64,000 bases of DNA. Origin: Atopsyche davidsoni (taxonomy: Eukaryota; Arthropoda; Insecta; Trichoptera; Hydrobiosidae). A program made the position numbers and the translations under genes. Numbering within the stretch: position 1 is the first letter of the stretch; every line of letters begins with the position of its first letter. Shown here in pieces: positions 20,641 through 30,859 of the stretch. Where the stretch lies: the NCBI GenBank assembly GCA_022113835.1, contig JAILWY010000006.1, positions 9,284,501-9,348,500 of the forward strand, given 5' to 3'. Under the pieces are notes generated by a model. It did not search any database. It had not been told where the DNA came from and saw nothing but the letters and a program-made list of their open reading frames with translations.

Positions 20641-20650
20641 TTTATTTATT
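20641..20650 (-). terminator. Poly(A) signals of the clip-protease gene
   Basis: Two overlapping AATAAA hexamers on the minus strand lie about 95 nt after the protease stop codon at 20743. Confidence 0.5.
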
Positions 20651-20742
20651 ATTATAAAAGCATAAATACGTAAATATTAAATAAATATCACACAGTAATT
20701 AATAGTAACGTTATTCCTTTTTGTATATTTTTGAGGATCGAT

Positions 20743-23718
20743 TTAAAACACACAATTATCAATAATCCATGGTAAGTATTGGTTAACTCGTGTGTATAAA
20801 CCGGGCCTTCCTCTCTCCCCACATCTTATCCCCCACGATACAACACCAACTGTAGCCCAACGTCCTGTAGGCAACCTGTGCATCAAGGGACCACCGCTGT
20901 CTCCCTGAAATCAAAAGTAATCATTGATTACTGAAAAATATTCAAGCAATTTTACAGAACAGAAAAAGATGATATTATATAAAATAGAATGCAATTAATA
21001 TTATTGCTAAGTTTTAAGATACATACTATAATTATTAAACAAATTCAAGTTCTGTCTAAAATATGATTAACCTGGCAAGAATCCTTTCCTCCGTTCCAGC
21101 CTCCGGCACACATGGTTCCGTTTGGTATAATTTGAGTGAACGAAGATTGGCATCTCTCCTGAGGCCATATTGGTATTTCTACTTCCATCAGTACATCACT
21201 AACTGGAGCCGCATACCCTTGCGTTCCCCAACCTAAGGTATTAAAATAACATTTAAAATGTATAATTGATAAAATTAAATGCATTGCACTCAAACGGATA
21301 TCATTGCGCTATGATGCAAAGTATACGTGTATTTTTAATACCAAGTATTTAGTATAATATTTTACAATTATTATACACTATAAACTTATTTATTAAATCA
21401 AAAGACTTAAATAATATTATCTTTATTAGCATACCGGTGACAAGAGCTGTCTTGTTACTGAAGCTTTCATCCACGGGAGGCAGACATACAGGCCAGATAT
21501 CATCAGTAAAACTTGTACCCATGTGTAATTTAAGAATGGCTATGTCATTTACGTAACTATAGCCATTGAATCCTTCGTGATGTCTTATATCTACCACACG
21601 GAAATCTCTAGAAGCTGTTTCATCAGTACGAGTAAAGTCATATTCTCCAAGTCTCACTCTGACTTCATGAGGTTTAAAGCTAAAAAATATTTTTACAGTG
21701 ACATCTATTGAAAAAACTTGTATAGTTTCAGTAAACTTTAACAGATGTCTCTTTTCCATATTATACAATAATAAAAATCATTACAATAATGTGGCAGGTG
21801 TGTAAAGATAATAATTAGATTATTAATAATTACCTCCACGTGCAATGAGCTGCAGTAAGTACGTGCCTATCTGTAATAAGAACGCCTCCACAGAATTGTG
21901 TGTTTCGGTCTCTCATCAGAGCTGCCATCCACGGCCATTCTTTCGGATCAGCCGGTCTTCCGCCCACGATCCTCGGTCGGTATTTAGCACTTACACCACA
22001 GCCTAAAATATGAAATCGCAAAATGTAAACTCACCGCGGAGGTGTAAATTATTAATAAAAAAAATTATTAACCTCTATCAGGGTTCTCAGGTACGGATTC
22101 CCTGAAGCTCACGGTGTCTATTTCATTTCCTGATGAACGCGAAGGAGCGTCAACTTCTACCGAGTCTTCGACCATGTCTTCGTGGGTTATCGTTTTATTT
22201 TGCGGAACATCTGGACAGCATATACCAACAAGCCTACAAAAAAAAAAAAGCAAAAAACATGATAGCGGTGGGATTCGAACCCACGCCTCCGAAGAGACTG
22301 GTGCCTTAAACCAGCGCCTTAGACCGCTCGGCCACGCTACCGTTGGATGGCGCAACATAAAACTTAAACTACTTTAACACACAACAAAAATACACGTGCT
22401 TATTTATGCGACAATTTAAAATTTAATTTTGAAAATAATAAATATATATTTAACCCATGCAAAAAAAGGATTTTATTACACGTAACGAAAATAGGGAAAT
22501 CCATGTACGCAATCACATAAGCCACATGTTGTAAGGCCCACAATCAGGGGATAGCACATACCGTATTGTAGGCATAACCGTAAATTAACTAACTAACCGT
22601 ACTTACTTTGTTTTTAATAATAAAAAATGATGCTTGTATTTTTGTTATGAAATATGGTTTAGTCATTACCCCGGGGATATTATGCAGAAATGTCTGACGA
22701 AGCTGAGGTAATTGTTCATGATCTCGTCAACTAAACAATAATGCATATGTCGGCAATGTCCTGGTTTACCTCCCGGCGCCTCACACTCTTGGAATTCTCT
22801 ATTTGCCTGAAACAAGCAACACAGCCTTAAATAAATACATACGAAGACACCAGAATGTATTTTTTATATGCTCTATACATTCATTTTATTTTAATTTTAA
22901 ATTACTGTAAATTTTGTGAGCCCTTAGACTTTAGTCCCAGATAGCTATTGCAAATAAAATATAAGAAAAATCGCTCACCAGATACAAACGTTTATTGAAT
23001 CCCAAAAAAAATAAATTTAAAAGCTGATAATAAATTACAAATAAATTGTCTTATAAAAAAATATATAAAAACGTTGCAAACCAGCGAGACTAGATTGAAT
23101 TGATATTATCTCTACTTCGTACTATTGGGGCACTTTTTCGACCTGACTTGCATTAGTAAGGCAATTTCAATTACCTGAAAGTGTTCAAGAGAAATAAACC
23201 TCTTTTTCCTTGAATTATGATCCAGCGTGTTTTCATTGTGCCTGTGTGGTTCACCATCTTTGGTTTTTCCTGTCCATCCTAGAGACTGAACTGATTTTCC
23301 TGAGAGATAAAGATTATATTGATTATAGTACAAAGATTTAATATTAAAATCACTACCTTAGATCTTGTTTGACCCAAAGAAATATACTTAAAAAAAAAAT
23401 AATTATGAGGTGGATAAATGAAATAATGCATTGGAAAGTATAATATGTAGAAATGAAGAATTTCTGAGAGTGAAGTATGAAGGGATCTCGTATTAAATAT
23501 ATTTTTATTTTAACATAAAAAAACATTATTGATGTAATAGAGCAAAGCATATATATTATATAAAAGAGTATTTCAAACCAGATAAAATATATTTATATTA
23601 TATTAAGATGCAACACACCTTTTATCTCAGCCAGCCCCCTCCTGGTTTTCTTCACATTGACAATCGAAAAAACAGAAACAACAAAAGCAGCAAAAAATAA
23701 ACACTTGTACAAAATCAT
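20743..23718 (-). CDS. Clip-domain trypsin-like serine protease, secreted, 8 exons, 419 aa
   Basis: Extracellular zymogen of the arthropod clip-protease class, used in haemolymph cascades (melanisation, Toll, clotting) or cuticle processes. Exons: 23718-23619, 23299-23175, 22806-22670, 22233-22073, 22002-21834, 21679-21435, 21232-21072, 20904-20743 (TAA). All are GT-AG and phases agree throughout (1260 nt). Seen: a signal peptide ([18 protein letters not shown]), a six-Cys clip domain (Cys83 to Cys126-Cys127), and a linker. The activation site is YRPR|IVGG after Arg185. The triad is His227 (TAAHC), Asp276 (NDIAIL) and Ser369 (GDSGGP). Asp363, six residues before the serine, predicts trypsin-like cleavage. 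All catalytic residues are intact, so it is an active protease and not a serine-protease homologue. Its place in a named cascade cannot be assigned from sequence alone. A tRNA gene lies in intron 3. Confidence 0.95.
22260..22341 (-). tRNA. tRNA-Leu(AAG), nested in intron 3 of the clip protease
   Basis: An 82-nt tRNA. Acceptor stem GGTAGCG/CGCTATC, discriminator A (22260). The A box is TGGCCGAGCGG and the B box GGTTCGAATCC. The anticodon arm CTGGT-TTAAGGC-ACCAG gives anticodon AAG. It is on the same strand as the host gene. The following T6-GC-T12 run is both the pol III terminator and the polypyrimidine tract of the exon 4 acceptor; exon 4 begins at 22233. Confidence 0.95.
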
Positions 23719-23805
23719 CGTAACCCAAAAAAAAAAACAAAAAAAACGTCTTAGCGTTGACGCAAAATGGACTTGGTCTTAAATGGCCGAAGATCTCTGG
23801 CAAAT

Positions 23806-23840
23806 GGGTCAACTGTATTATAATCAAGTGTATTTATACA
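23806..23840 (-). promoter_or_regulatory. TATA-type promoter of the clip protease
   Basis: Minus-strand TATAAATA (23838-23831) lies about 24 nt before an initiator-like ACAGTTG (A at about 23814). This gives a 5' UTR of about 95 nt before the ATG at 23718. A focused TATA promoter is usual for inducible secreted proteins. The assignment is by motif only. Confidence 0.5.
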
Positions 23841-24429
23841 AATGAGCACTTTGAGGATTATTAGAACGCACTTATCAATCTGGGTCAGTGGTTTTTTTTC
23901 CGCTTCTCAAAAGCCGATGATTGTCGCACGGTCTTCAGGTTTGAGTTATTTTTACGCGATCATCCTTATTACTATTTTCGGGACCGGAAGGGCAATGGAC
24001 GCCATGGACACCGTTTCCGGAATTTCGGACACGAATTCCTTGTATTTGGCTGTTATGCGTTATCAGGGAGTTTTGTGTGTGATTTAGGTTAAAAATTGTT
24101 GACCTGATAAGGTATACGACCTCTTGACCTCATGCAAGTCTAGTATCGTTTTCAAGGCCGTTCAACCCATTAATCGATCCGATAAAATTATTAATAATAT
24201 ATACTTATACAAATAGGGTCACAAGGCTTGAAAATTATTTTTTTTATTATTTTATAATGTAACAGCTTGAAAACAGCCGCAAATGCTTTCGAACGCTTTA
24301 AACCATTTGGGATGTATTATTTAATTTAATGTGCTTTTGAATGTCATACACTTATAATATATTTATTGCATTATTGTAGAATAAATTCTGCATCATAAAA
24401 AAATTGTTTTTTTTTTTATTTTTATATTT

Positions 24430-24763
24430 CTGGCTAAGTGTTAGAAACAAAGTATTTCATTTTATGTATAAGGCATGCAATATTTATTTTTTATTAGTGA
24501 TTGCGTGCCAACGATATTTTTAAATAAATAGTTGATTATTTTTTATTTAATTAAATAAATATTTTTGACTGAAATTGATTTTAATGTGTTACATAGTCAA
24601 ATCGTTTGCAAAAGCACTTCTCATAAAAAACATTTTATGAAAATATAAGGCATGCGATATTTAATTTTTATTATTGATTGCGTGCCAACGATATTTTTAA
24701 ATATATGGTTAATTTTTTTTTTATTCATGTATATATTTTTGACTGAAATTGATTTAATGTATT
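24430..24763. repeat. Two diverged direct repeats, period 177 bp
   Basis: ATAAGGCATGC followed by a T/A tract, ATTGCGTGCCAACGATATTT and TTTTTGACTGAAATTGATTT occurs from 24468 and again from 24645, with the same element order. A third partial start (GATAAGGCATGCAACGC) is near 24858. No TIRs were seen. It may be a satellite-like seed or part of a dispersed repeat. Confidence 0.65.
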
Positions 24764-25939
24764 ATCAGCGAAAAATCCAAATAAAATATTGTTAGACCCA
24801 AATACCAATGTGTTGGTGATGAAGGACCTTGGTGGAGATATGGACGCCCGACAAGTGATAAGGCATGCAACGCATCGACCTTTCAGCAAGCTCCGCACTG
24901 CCTCCAAGGCTTCAGGAGGTGCTGAGACTGAAACCGCAGTCAAGTTCTTGTTCCCCACCTACGCATGTTACTTAATTGCTCGGTTTGTCCACTCATTGCC
25001 CGCGTCACATTTTTAACACTTCAGTTTCTCTTACTCGGTGGAAATAATATAAAAATAATTAAAAATATTAAAAAACAATTTTTTCTTGATTCTGCACCAC
25101 CTCTACTTGGGTCTTGAGTGAACGGAGTCCATGGACCGAACCTGGGAGAAGCAATAATATTTTTTCAATAAAAATTATATATTATCTCAAATGGAAAGAA
25201 ATACCAGCCTTGAATGAAAAAATATTTTTGATGAAGGTTTTTTGGGATATTATGTATTTTATTTAGTACTATAACTAACTCCTCATGTTCATGCTATTTG
25301 ACTTTTGGTGTCTTCTGCTCACGAAAAAAACATAACGTATACCAGAATTGCTACACTTAAGGTTATTTTTGCGATGTCAGAACAACCGTATTCTTTTGAA
25401 TGTGTAAGTATTTTGGGTAAAAAAAACCCAAGGCCTTTAAAGTGTTAATTATAAATTGATTAAAAATATTACAAATTTATTCGGAATGCCTTGAGTGTTT
25501 TCATTATTAAATTAGTTTTACCGTTAAAAAATTGTATAACTCTTACAAAAGTTTTCGTAGAAAAGCAATATATTGTAAATCAAATTGGATTCTCAGAGAT
25601 TTACTGTGCTCAAATTTTTTTTAAAATTATTTTTGCTTGAATATTATAGAAATGATCGAGTCAACAGATTGCAATAGAGGTAAGGGTTCGAATCCCATTT
25701 TTTCCCTAGTGTATGTCATGAAAGTATCCAAAGCATCCACATAACACAAAAATGCCTAACAAGTCTCTGAGGGCGTGCGACTTGAATAAAACAAGATTTA
25801 ATTTATAGTCTTATTTATTTAAATTTAAAAATCTTTTGCTGTGTGATGTATATTATCAGATGAACATTTCCTTTATTGTTTTATAATACATATGACTCGG
25901 TTAAGCCGTAAATTCAACAAGGCTGTGCAGTTTAATATA

Positions 25940-26069
25940 TTATAAGTTGACAGGTAGGTCAGGTATTGGCCAGAGCAGGTCCGTTGTGGTTGTGGGCGGC
26001 TCGGGGTGCTGCCAAACCTGCCCGCCCTCGCCCTCGCCCTCGCCCTCGCCCTCCACGCCTGCACCGGCC
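25940..26069 (-). CDS. Possible 3'-terminal coding exon, unknown protein
   Basis: Behind an acceptor (CCTGTATTCAG) one frame runs to a TAA at 25940. It encodes a Gly-Glu repeat followed by QVWQHPEPPTTTTDLL and a hydrophobic tail. GC content is far above the surroundings, and the reading uses a (GAGGGC)n hexamer tract. I do not recognise the protein. Upstream exons were not proved; GC-rich patches on the same strand at about 27.39 and 28.1 kb are candidates. It may be a microsatellite with a chance frame. Confidence 0.25.
26023..26053. repeat. Hexanucleotide tract (CGCCCT)n with G-quadruplex potential
   Basis: About five CGCCCT units on the plus strand. On the minus strand this gives five or more GGG runs separated by 3-nt CGA loops, which fits the canonical G-quadruplex pattern. 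It lies in an otherwise AT-rich stretch. Confidence 0.8.
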
Positions 26070-26756
26070 CTGAATACAGGAAATTATCGTTTAAATATCT
26101 TATTATATTCGTAATCATTAAAAATATTTAGAAATTATTTTTACCTATATACTTGTATTTAATTTTTAATGAGACATCTGTTGTCAAATAGTAAAAGGTT
26201 GTGTTGTGATTTATAACCGCTAGATGTCTTAAAATATTAAAAAAAAAAAAAAAAAGTAATATTTAAAATATTAATAATTGACGAAAAAGATAAAATCACA
26301 TGCGCAACATAATACGTTTTATTTTGTAGTACTCCAGTATATTTACAAAGCCGTGATTTAAAAAAAAAAATTCAATTTACCACTCTTCATACGATAGAGG
26401 TTCCCGCCTTATAAGGGAATTTTTACCTTTACGCCAAAATTCATATTTCTATCGTATATATAAATAGAAATGTGATTTGATTCCAAAAGTCGAATATAGG
26501 GTTAAATAGTAGGTTTATTTATATTCTATATATATTTGATTCATACATCTTTACATATGTAACTGTGAACTATTCACATGAATGACTTTTACGTCGCTTT
26601 ATAGTGAATGTAAAAAAACCATTCAATCATACAAACATTGAATCATTCAACTCACAACAATAAAACCACACAGCCAATCAACCAATACACCATTCGACCA
26701 GTTTTTTTCATTTATGCAAATTTAATTTACCGTCATTGTCTGCTGCCAATGGTTTA

Positions 26757-27240
26757 TTTTCAGGCACAAATTCATCATTGAAAGTTTCATAAAATTGGCG
26801 ACCATTTCATCGAATATATTTCTATCCTGGGCCAGTCTCACTAATTCGGCCGTACTACTGGCGTAAATTCCGCATCCACGTAAGTTTCCTCCTTTTAATG
26901 CCCCTTTCTCCTTGGATAATCAGGTGTAGGATGCTTCATATATTGTTTCGAAAAAATGTGGCCAAAACCTTTCGCATTTTTACGAGCTTTCTTTCATTGC
27001 GACTCTCTCATTTTATGGATTCTCTTATATAGCCACATATCTGGCGCATCAATTCTTTGCATTGTAGCTGTCTCGAGTGTCCAAGCTTCGACTCCATAAA
27101 AGAGAACTGAGACGACATAACATTTGGTGAATCTCCAGCGAGATTTCAATGTTATATCTCTTGAGCACAGTGTCCAGATCTCAACTTCATAAAGTAGAAC
27201 TGAGACGACACAACACTCGGTGAATCTCCAGCGAGTCTTA
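26757..27240 (-). mobile_element. Degenerate 3' end of a non-LTR retrotransposon (LINE) reverse-transcriptase ORF
   Basis: Minus-strand reading in changing frames gives RFTKCYVVSVLLYGVEAWTL, then a KRIHKMRES segment, and LVRLAQDRNIFDEMVANF near the end. These match in order the C-terminal region of insect endonuclease/reverse-transcriptase LINE ORFs after the RT domain. Frameshifts and stops make it a dead fragment. A 92-bp part is duplicated in tandem (separate entry). The 5' portion and the catalytic YxDD region are not present. Confidence 0.7.
27078..27238. repeat. Imperfect tandem duplication inside the LINE remnant, period 92 bp
   Basis: The unit starting GTGTCC at 27078 recurs at 27170. 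Shared blocks include GAACTGAGACGACA and TGAATCTCCAGCGAG. Both units encode the same RFTxCYVVS-like segment. Confidence 0.75.
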
Positions 27241-27610
27241 AATCAATAGATTGATTTCAGAATTTGACAGCCCCATCTTATTCTGCGTTATTGTTTTATG
27301 GTGGATGCACGGTGTATAATTCTGCCTGGGGAATTTGTGATGGTGCGAGGAATCCGAGCGGGGGCGCTGGCAGGGCGGCCCCGCCCACCTGCAGGAGTAG
27401 TGGCACCTCGTCATGGCACAATCCAAGGTATGCATCAAATAATTTTGAGATACAATTATTGCATCGGTCATATAAATTGCAACAGAGAATAGTGATTCGT
27501 GATATAAAATTCCACACCGCTATTAAAATACACATACGTACTACTGACTATGCAAGTGAAATGCATTCAACTCGCTCGGTCATACAACTGAGGTAGTGGG
27601 ATTAGACACA

Positions 27611-27642
27611 GTGCGTGTATGTATGTATGCGTGTGTGTATAT

Positions 27643-27696
<54 letters not shown>
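27611..27696. repeat. Compound microsatellite (TGTA)n-(TA)n-(TG)n
   Basis: A short TGTA/GCGT stretch is followed by about 12 TA units and then about 18 TG units. Such tracts are length-variable and prone to Z-DNA. Confidence 0.9.
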
Positions 27697-27697
<1 letters not shown>

Positions 27698-29196
27698 CGC
27701 TGCAGGTCGTAAATTAAACGGTCAAATAATATCGAGAGTTGCGTGATTGGTCGCCCGGCGGTCCAAGTGAGAAGGAATGTACTCCCAATTACTTGTGGGC
27801 TTCATATTTATTCGGTCGATTTCTAAACCACAACATACAGACTGATTCAAAACTCACAGAAATACGAAATATTTGGTATTTGTATGTAGTTTTTGTTCGA
27901 TTTGTGCGAGTCGTAAATATTTCACGAAACGTCGCTCCGTTTGATAATGACAATCCGGGAAGTGGTTGTTTTAAATATTTTTTTAAAAAATGTATGATAG
28001 AGTCCCACCAAGTACTTTCTGTCTAAATGATCGGTTTGGGAGGTAATTATAACAGTCTGAGGCTCGGGAGGACGCTTCCTGGGGTAATTACCAGGCTGGG
28101 CCCGCGCCAGGAATGCGGCTCCGGGCACTGGAATAATAATCAAGCAAATAGTTTAATTTTTTTGACATTGATTGATAAGTATGAAAAAATACGCGCTTAT
28201 TGCGAACTATCAATTTTGAAGATGATGTATTGTGTATTCTAATGACCGAGTACAGGCTCGAAGTAATAATGCTAATTGTAAATAATGTTTGCAATTAAGG
28301 ATGACTCCCTACGCCGTGTTTCAAATGAAATATAAAAATGATTCCTGATGCAGTTATGCAATTATTTATAATTAAAAATAAAGGTATAGGCTTAAGTACA
28401 GTAAACATTATAAAAGGCTGTATAGTATGTCGTCGACCTCGAAGATGAACTAAGTTATCCTTAACTTAGTTCTTCCTAAGACTGGTATGTGAGAAGTATG
28501 ACTTATGTTTAGTATAAACGCTAATTTAACGTTATTTTAGTAACCTGTCCGAAATACATATTGAAGTTTTTAATTTAAAAAAACGCGTATGTTAAACGCA
28601 TAAAAGCTATTACTTATTATTTTATTAAAAATAACATATTAAAGTGAAAGTTAGAAAGATAGACTAAAGTGGTACTAAAAATATCTAGATGGTTGTGAAA
28701 TATTCCTGACGTTTAGAAGTATTATTTTTTTTAATATTCTGTTGTAATAGTGAACAGTTGCCAGTCAGGCTTCACTCCAGATCCCCTTTAAGTGAGGCTA
28801 ATTTATAATTTACTGAACAAATACTCTCGGAGTCGTGGACTGCCGTACAAAGCATCTGAAGCCTGCCATAACAGAGCATATCTGTCATTTGGCAGACTGT
28901 TTTACATGATGTATTTATAATATATATTTCAATGTTTCACTTGACTGAAAACAACGTGCCTCGATCCTTCTTACAAACTACTCTTACGCACTCCTAAAAA
29001 AAATATTTACATGGGCTCACAACAATTTTCACATACAGGTGATTCTGACCTTCAGACAAATTTTGACCTTTTAAAAAATCAGCATCACTAATATTAATCT
29101 AAATGTCGCGGATTTTTGTCGTTTGATTTTTGAATCGATAACATTAATACTATTTGAGTTTTACTTAAATCGACCTGTATATAAGATATGATATAA

Positions 29197-29404
29197 CAGT
29201 TAACCCTCATACAACGCGGTACTCGTATTACACGGTTTCCGTTCAACAACATTTCATCAACTTGATTTGAAAGATTTTTTCAGTTAATGCTTTCTTTGTG
29301 TGAATTTTGAAGTTACTCATCGTCTTAAGTTACTTCTGAGTTTTTTCCAGCGCGGTTTCCATATAACGCGGTACGGATTGATCGCGTTGTAGGAGGGTTG
29401 GCTG
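29197..29404. mobile_element. Pogo/Tigger-like short TIR element
   Basis: The left end CAGTTAACCCTCATACAACG and the inverse of the right end CAGCCAACCCTCCTACAACG match at 17 of 20 positions. The right end is followed by TA. About 208 bp, with no transposase, so non-autonomous. The type is inferred from the CAG start and the TA flank. Confidence 0.6.
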
Positions 29405-29527
29405 TATTTGAGAGTGGCGGCAGATAGTCGGCCACATGGGGTGTCCAGTGCCACAATACCTACTCGGTCCTCACAATACAACAATAGGCGATTGTTGGGC
29501 AATATAGCATCTGGCCGAGGGATCCTG

Positions 29528-30640
29528 CAGGGTTGCCAAAACATACTTTAAAACAAATAAATACACATATTTATTAAAAATTATTATTATCACCAATATT
29601 TGTTTTAAAACGAACGAAATGTTGATTGACATGTGTAATAACACGTAAATGTCATCGAAGGACATGTCGGCTTAAGTATTTATAAGGAAATCATATAATA
29701 ACTCATTTGAAAAAAAAAATTATATTATATTTTAAAATATAAATAAAACATATTTATTGAACCTAAAATTATCGTTATATAAAGCTTTTAAGACATATTA
29801 AGTTGCTTATAAATGAATCGATAGAACAGTGGTGAAAAATCGTAAATAAAAACAATAATTCATTAATCATAAATTTACCAAAAATATTATTTTTTTATAG
29901 CAGCTACATCACCTTTGAATATAGAGATGTATTATAAAATAATAATATGTTTGCATAAATATATAATTATATAATAAAACATATGTTTTATTCCCTATGG
30001 CACCCTCTCATCTCTTAAAGCTCCCTAAACACATTACGTCACAACTGATAACCGACTATCAAATACAGTAATACCCCGCTTTACGCGAGGGATACGGTCC
30101 GAAAAAAATTGCGTTAAGTGAAATTCGCGTATATCGGGGTTTACGATTAAACATACATACATAGTCAAAACTTAATACAAAAAACATACCAATCATTTGA
30201 ATCAATCACTTTAATTCTTACTCAGTATTACATGTTATTTTTACTGAAAAATACATCTATTGCCTTTTGGGTAGCGTTTCTTTTACGTTCTTGTAAAATA
30301 CGTTACAACGCTGTTTTTAATTGTTAAGAGAAGTCAATGACTACATTATGTTCATACACATTCTTAAAATAAGAAATTCGCGTAATGCGAGGCATTTTAA
30401 ATTTGAAATTCGCGTTATAGTGAAACCGCCCATAACGGGGTAGCGTAAAGCGATGTATTACTGTATGTTTGTTGCTGCGTGTGTACCTCGCACGGTTCAA
30501 TACGACCCTAATTATTTGTTGCAATGAGTATAGGGTGCTTATAAATGCTTTACCCGATTAGACACAGGCTTGACTTGAATCCACCACAGCCTCCCTGACG
30601 ATGCTCCTCCAGGAGGGTGTTTGATCTTGTGGCAACCCTG
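29528..30640. mobile_element. Possible hAT-type element ends (CAGGGTTGCCA) around a nested pogo-like MITE
   Basis: CAGGGTTGCCA at 29528 and its exact inverse TGGCAACCCTG ending at 30640 form 11-bp TIRs of a kind common among hAT elements. The 8-bp flanks do not match, so this may be two separate ends. The interior has no transposase and encloses the 30066-30463 element. Confidence 0.35.
30066..30463. mobile_element. Pogo/Tigger-like MITE, 398 bp, TA-flanked
   Basis: The left end CAGTAATACCCCGCTTTACG and the inverse of the right end CAGTAATACATCGCTTTACG differ at two positions. Both are bounded by TA (30064-30065 and 30464-30465). Subterminal motifs such as TTCGCGT are also inverted. There is no transposase. 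Confidence 0.75.
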
Positions 30641-30859
30641 TCTCGAGTCTATATATCACCCTGTTCCTCGCGCCGGTACAATGTGGACCCGGGGCGGACC
30701 TTTTATATGTTATTTCTAAAATTTACCCAAAAGGTAAAAAAAAACGGTTCGTATTTAGGTCATTATTATTTCAGAAGGTCTCTGCGAAGTTTTGCGTCGA
30801 TATCGGCCTAAAACTCAGATTGCAAATTCATCAAATTAAACTTCTTTATACGTGAATTT

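Noticed and set aside
22068..22358. A 96-codon minus-strand ORF with an N-terminal Met that reads through the tRNA into protease exon 4
   Set aside because: Its first 27 codons are the tRNA-Leu(AAG) gene and the following poly-Phe is the T-run; only the part after 22233 is the real exon, which is reached by splicing from 22670.
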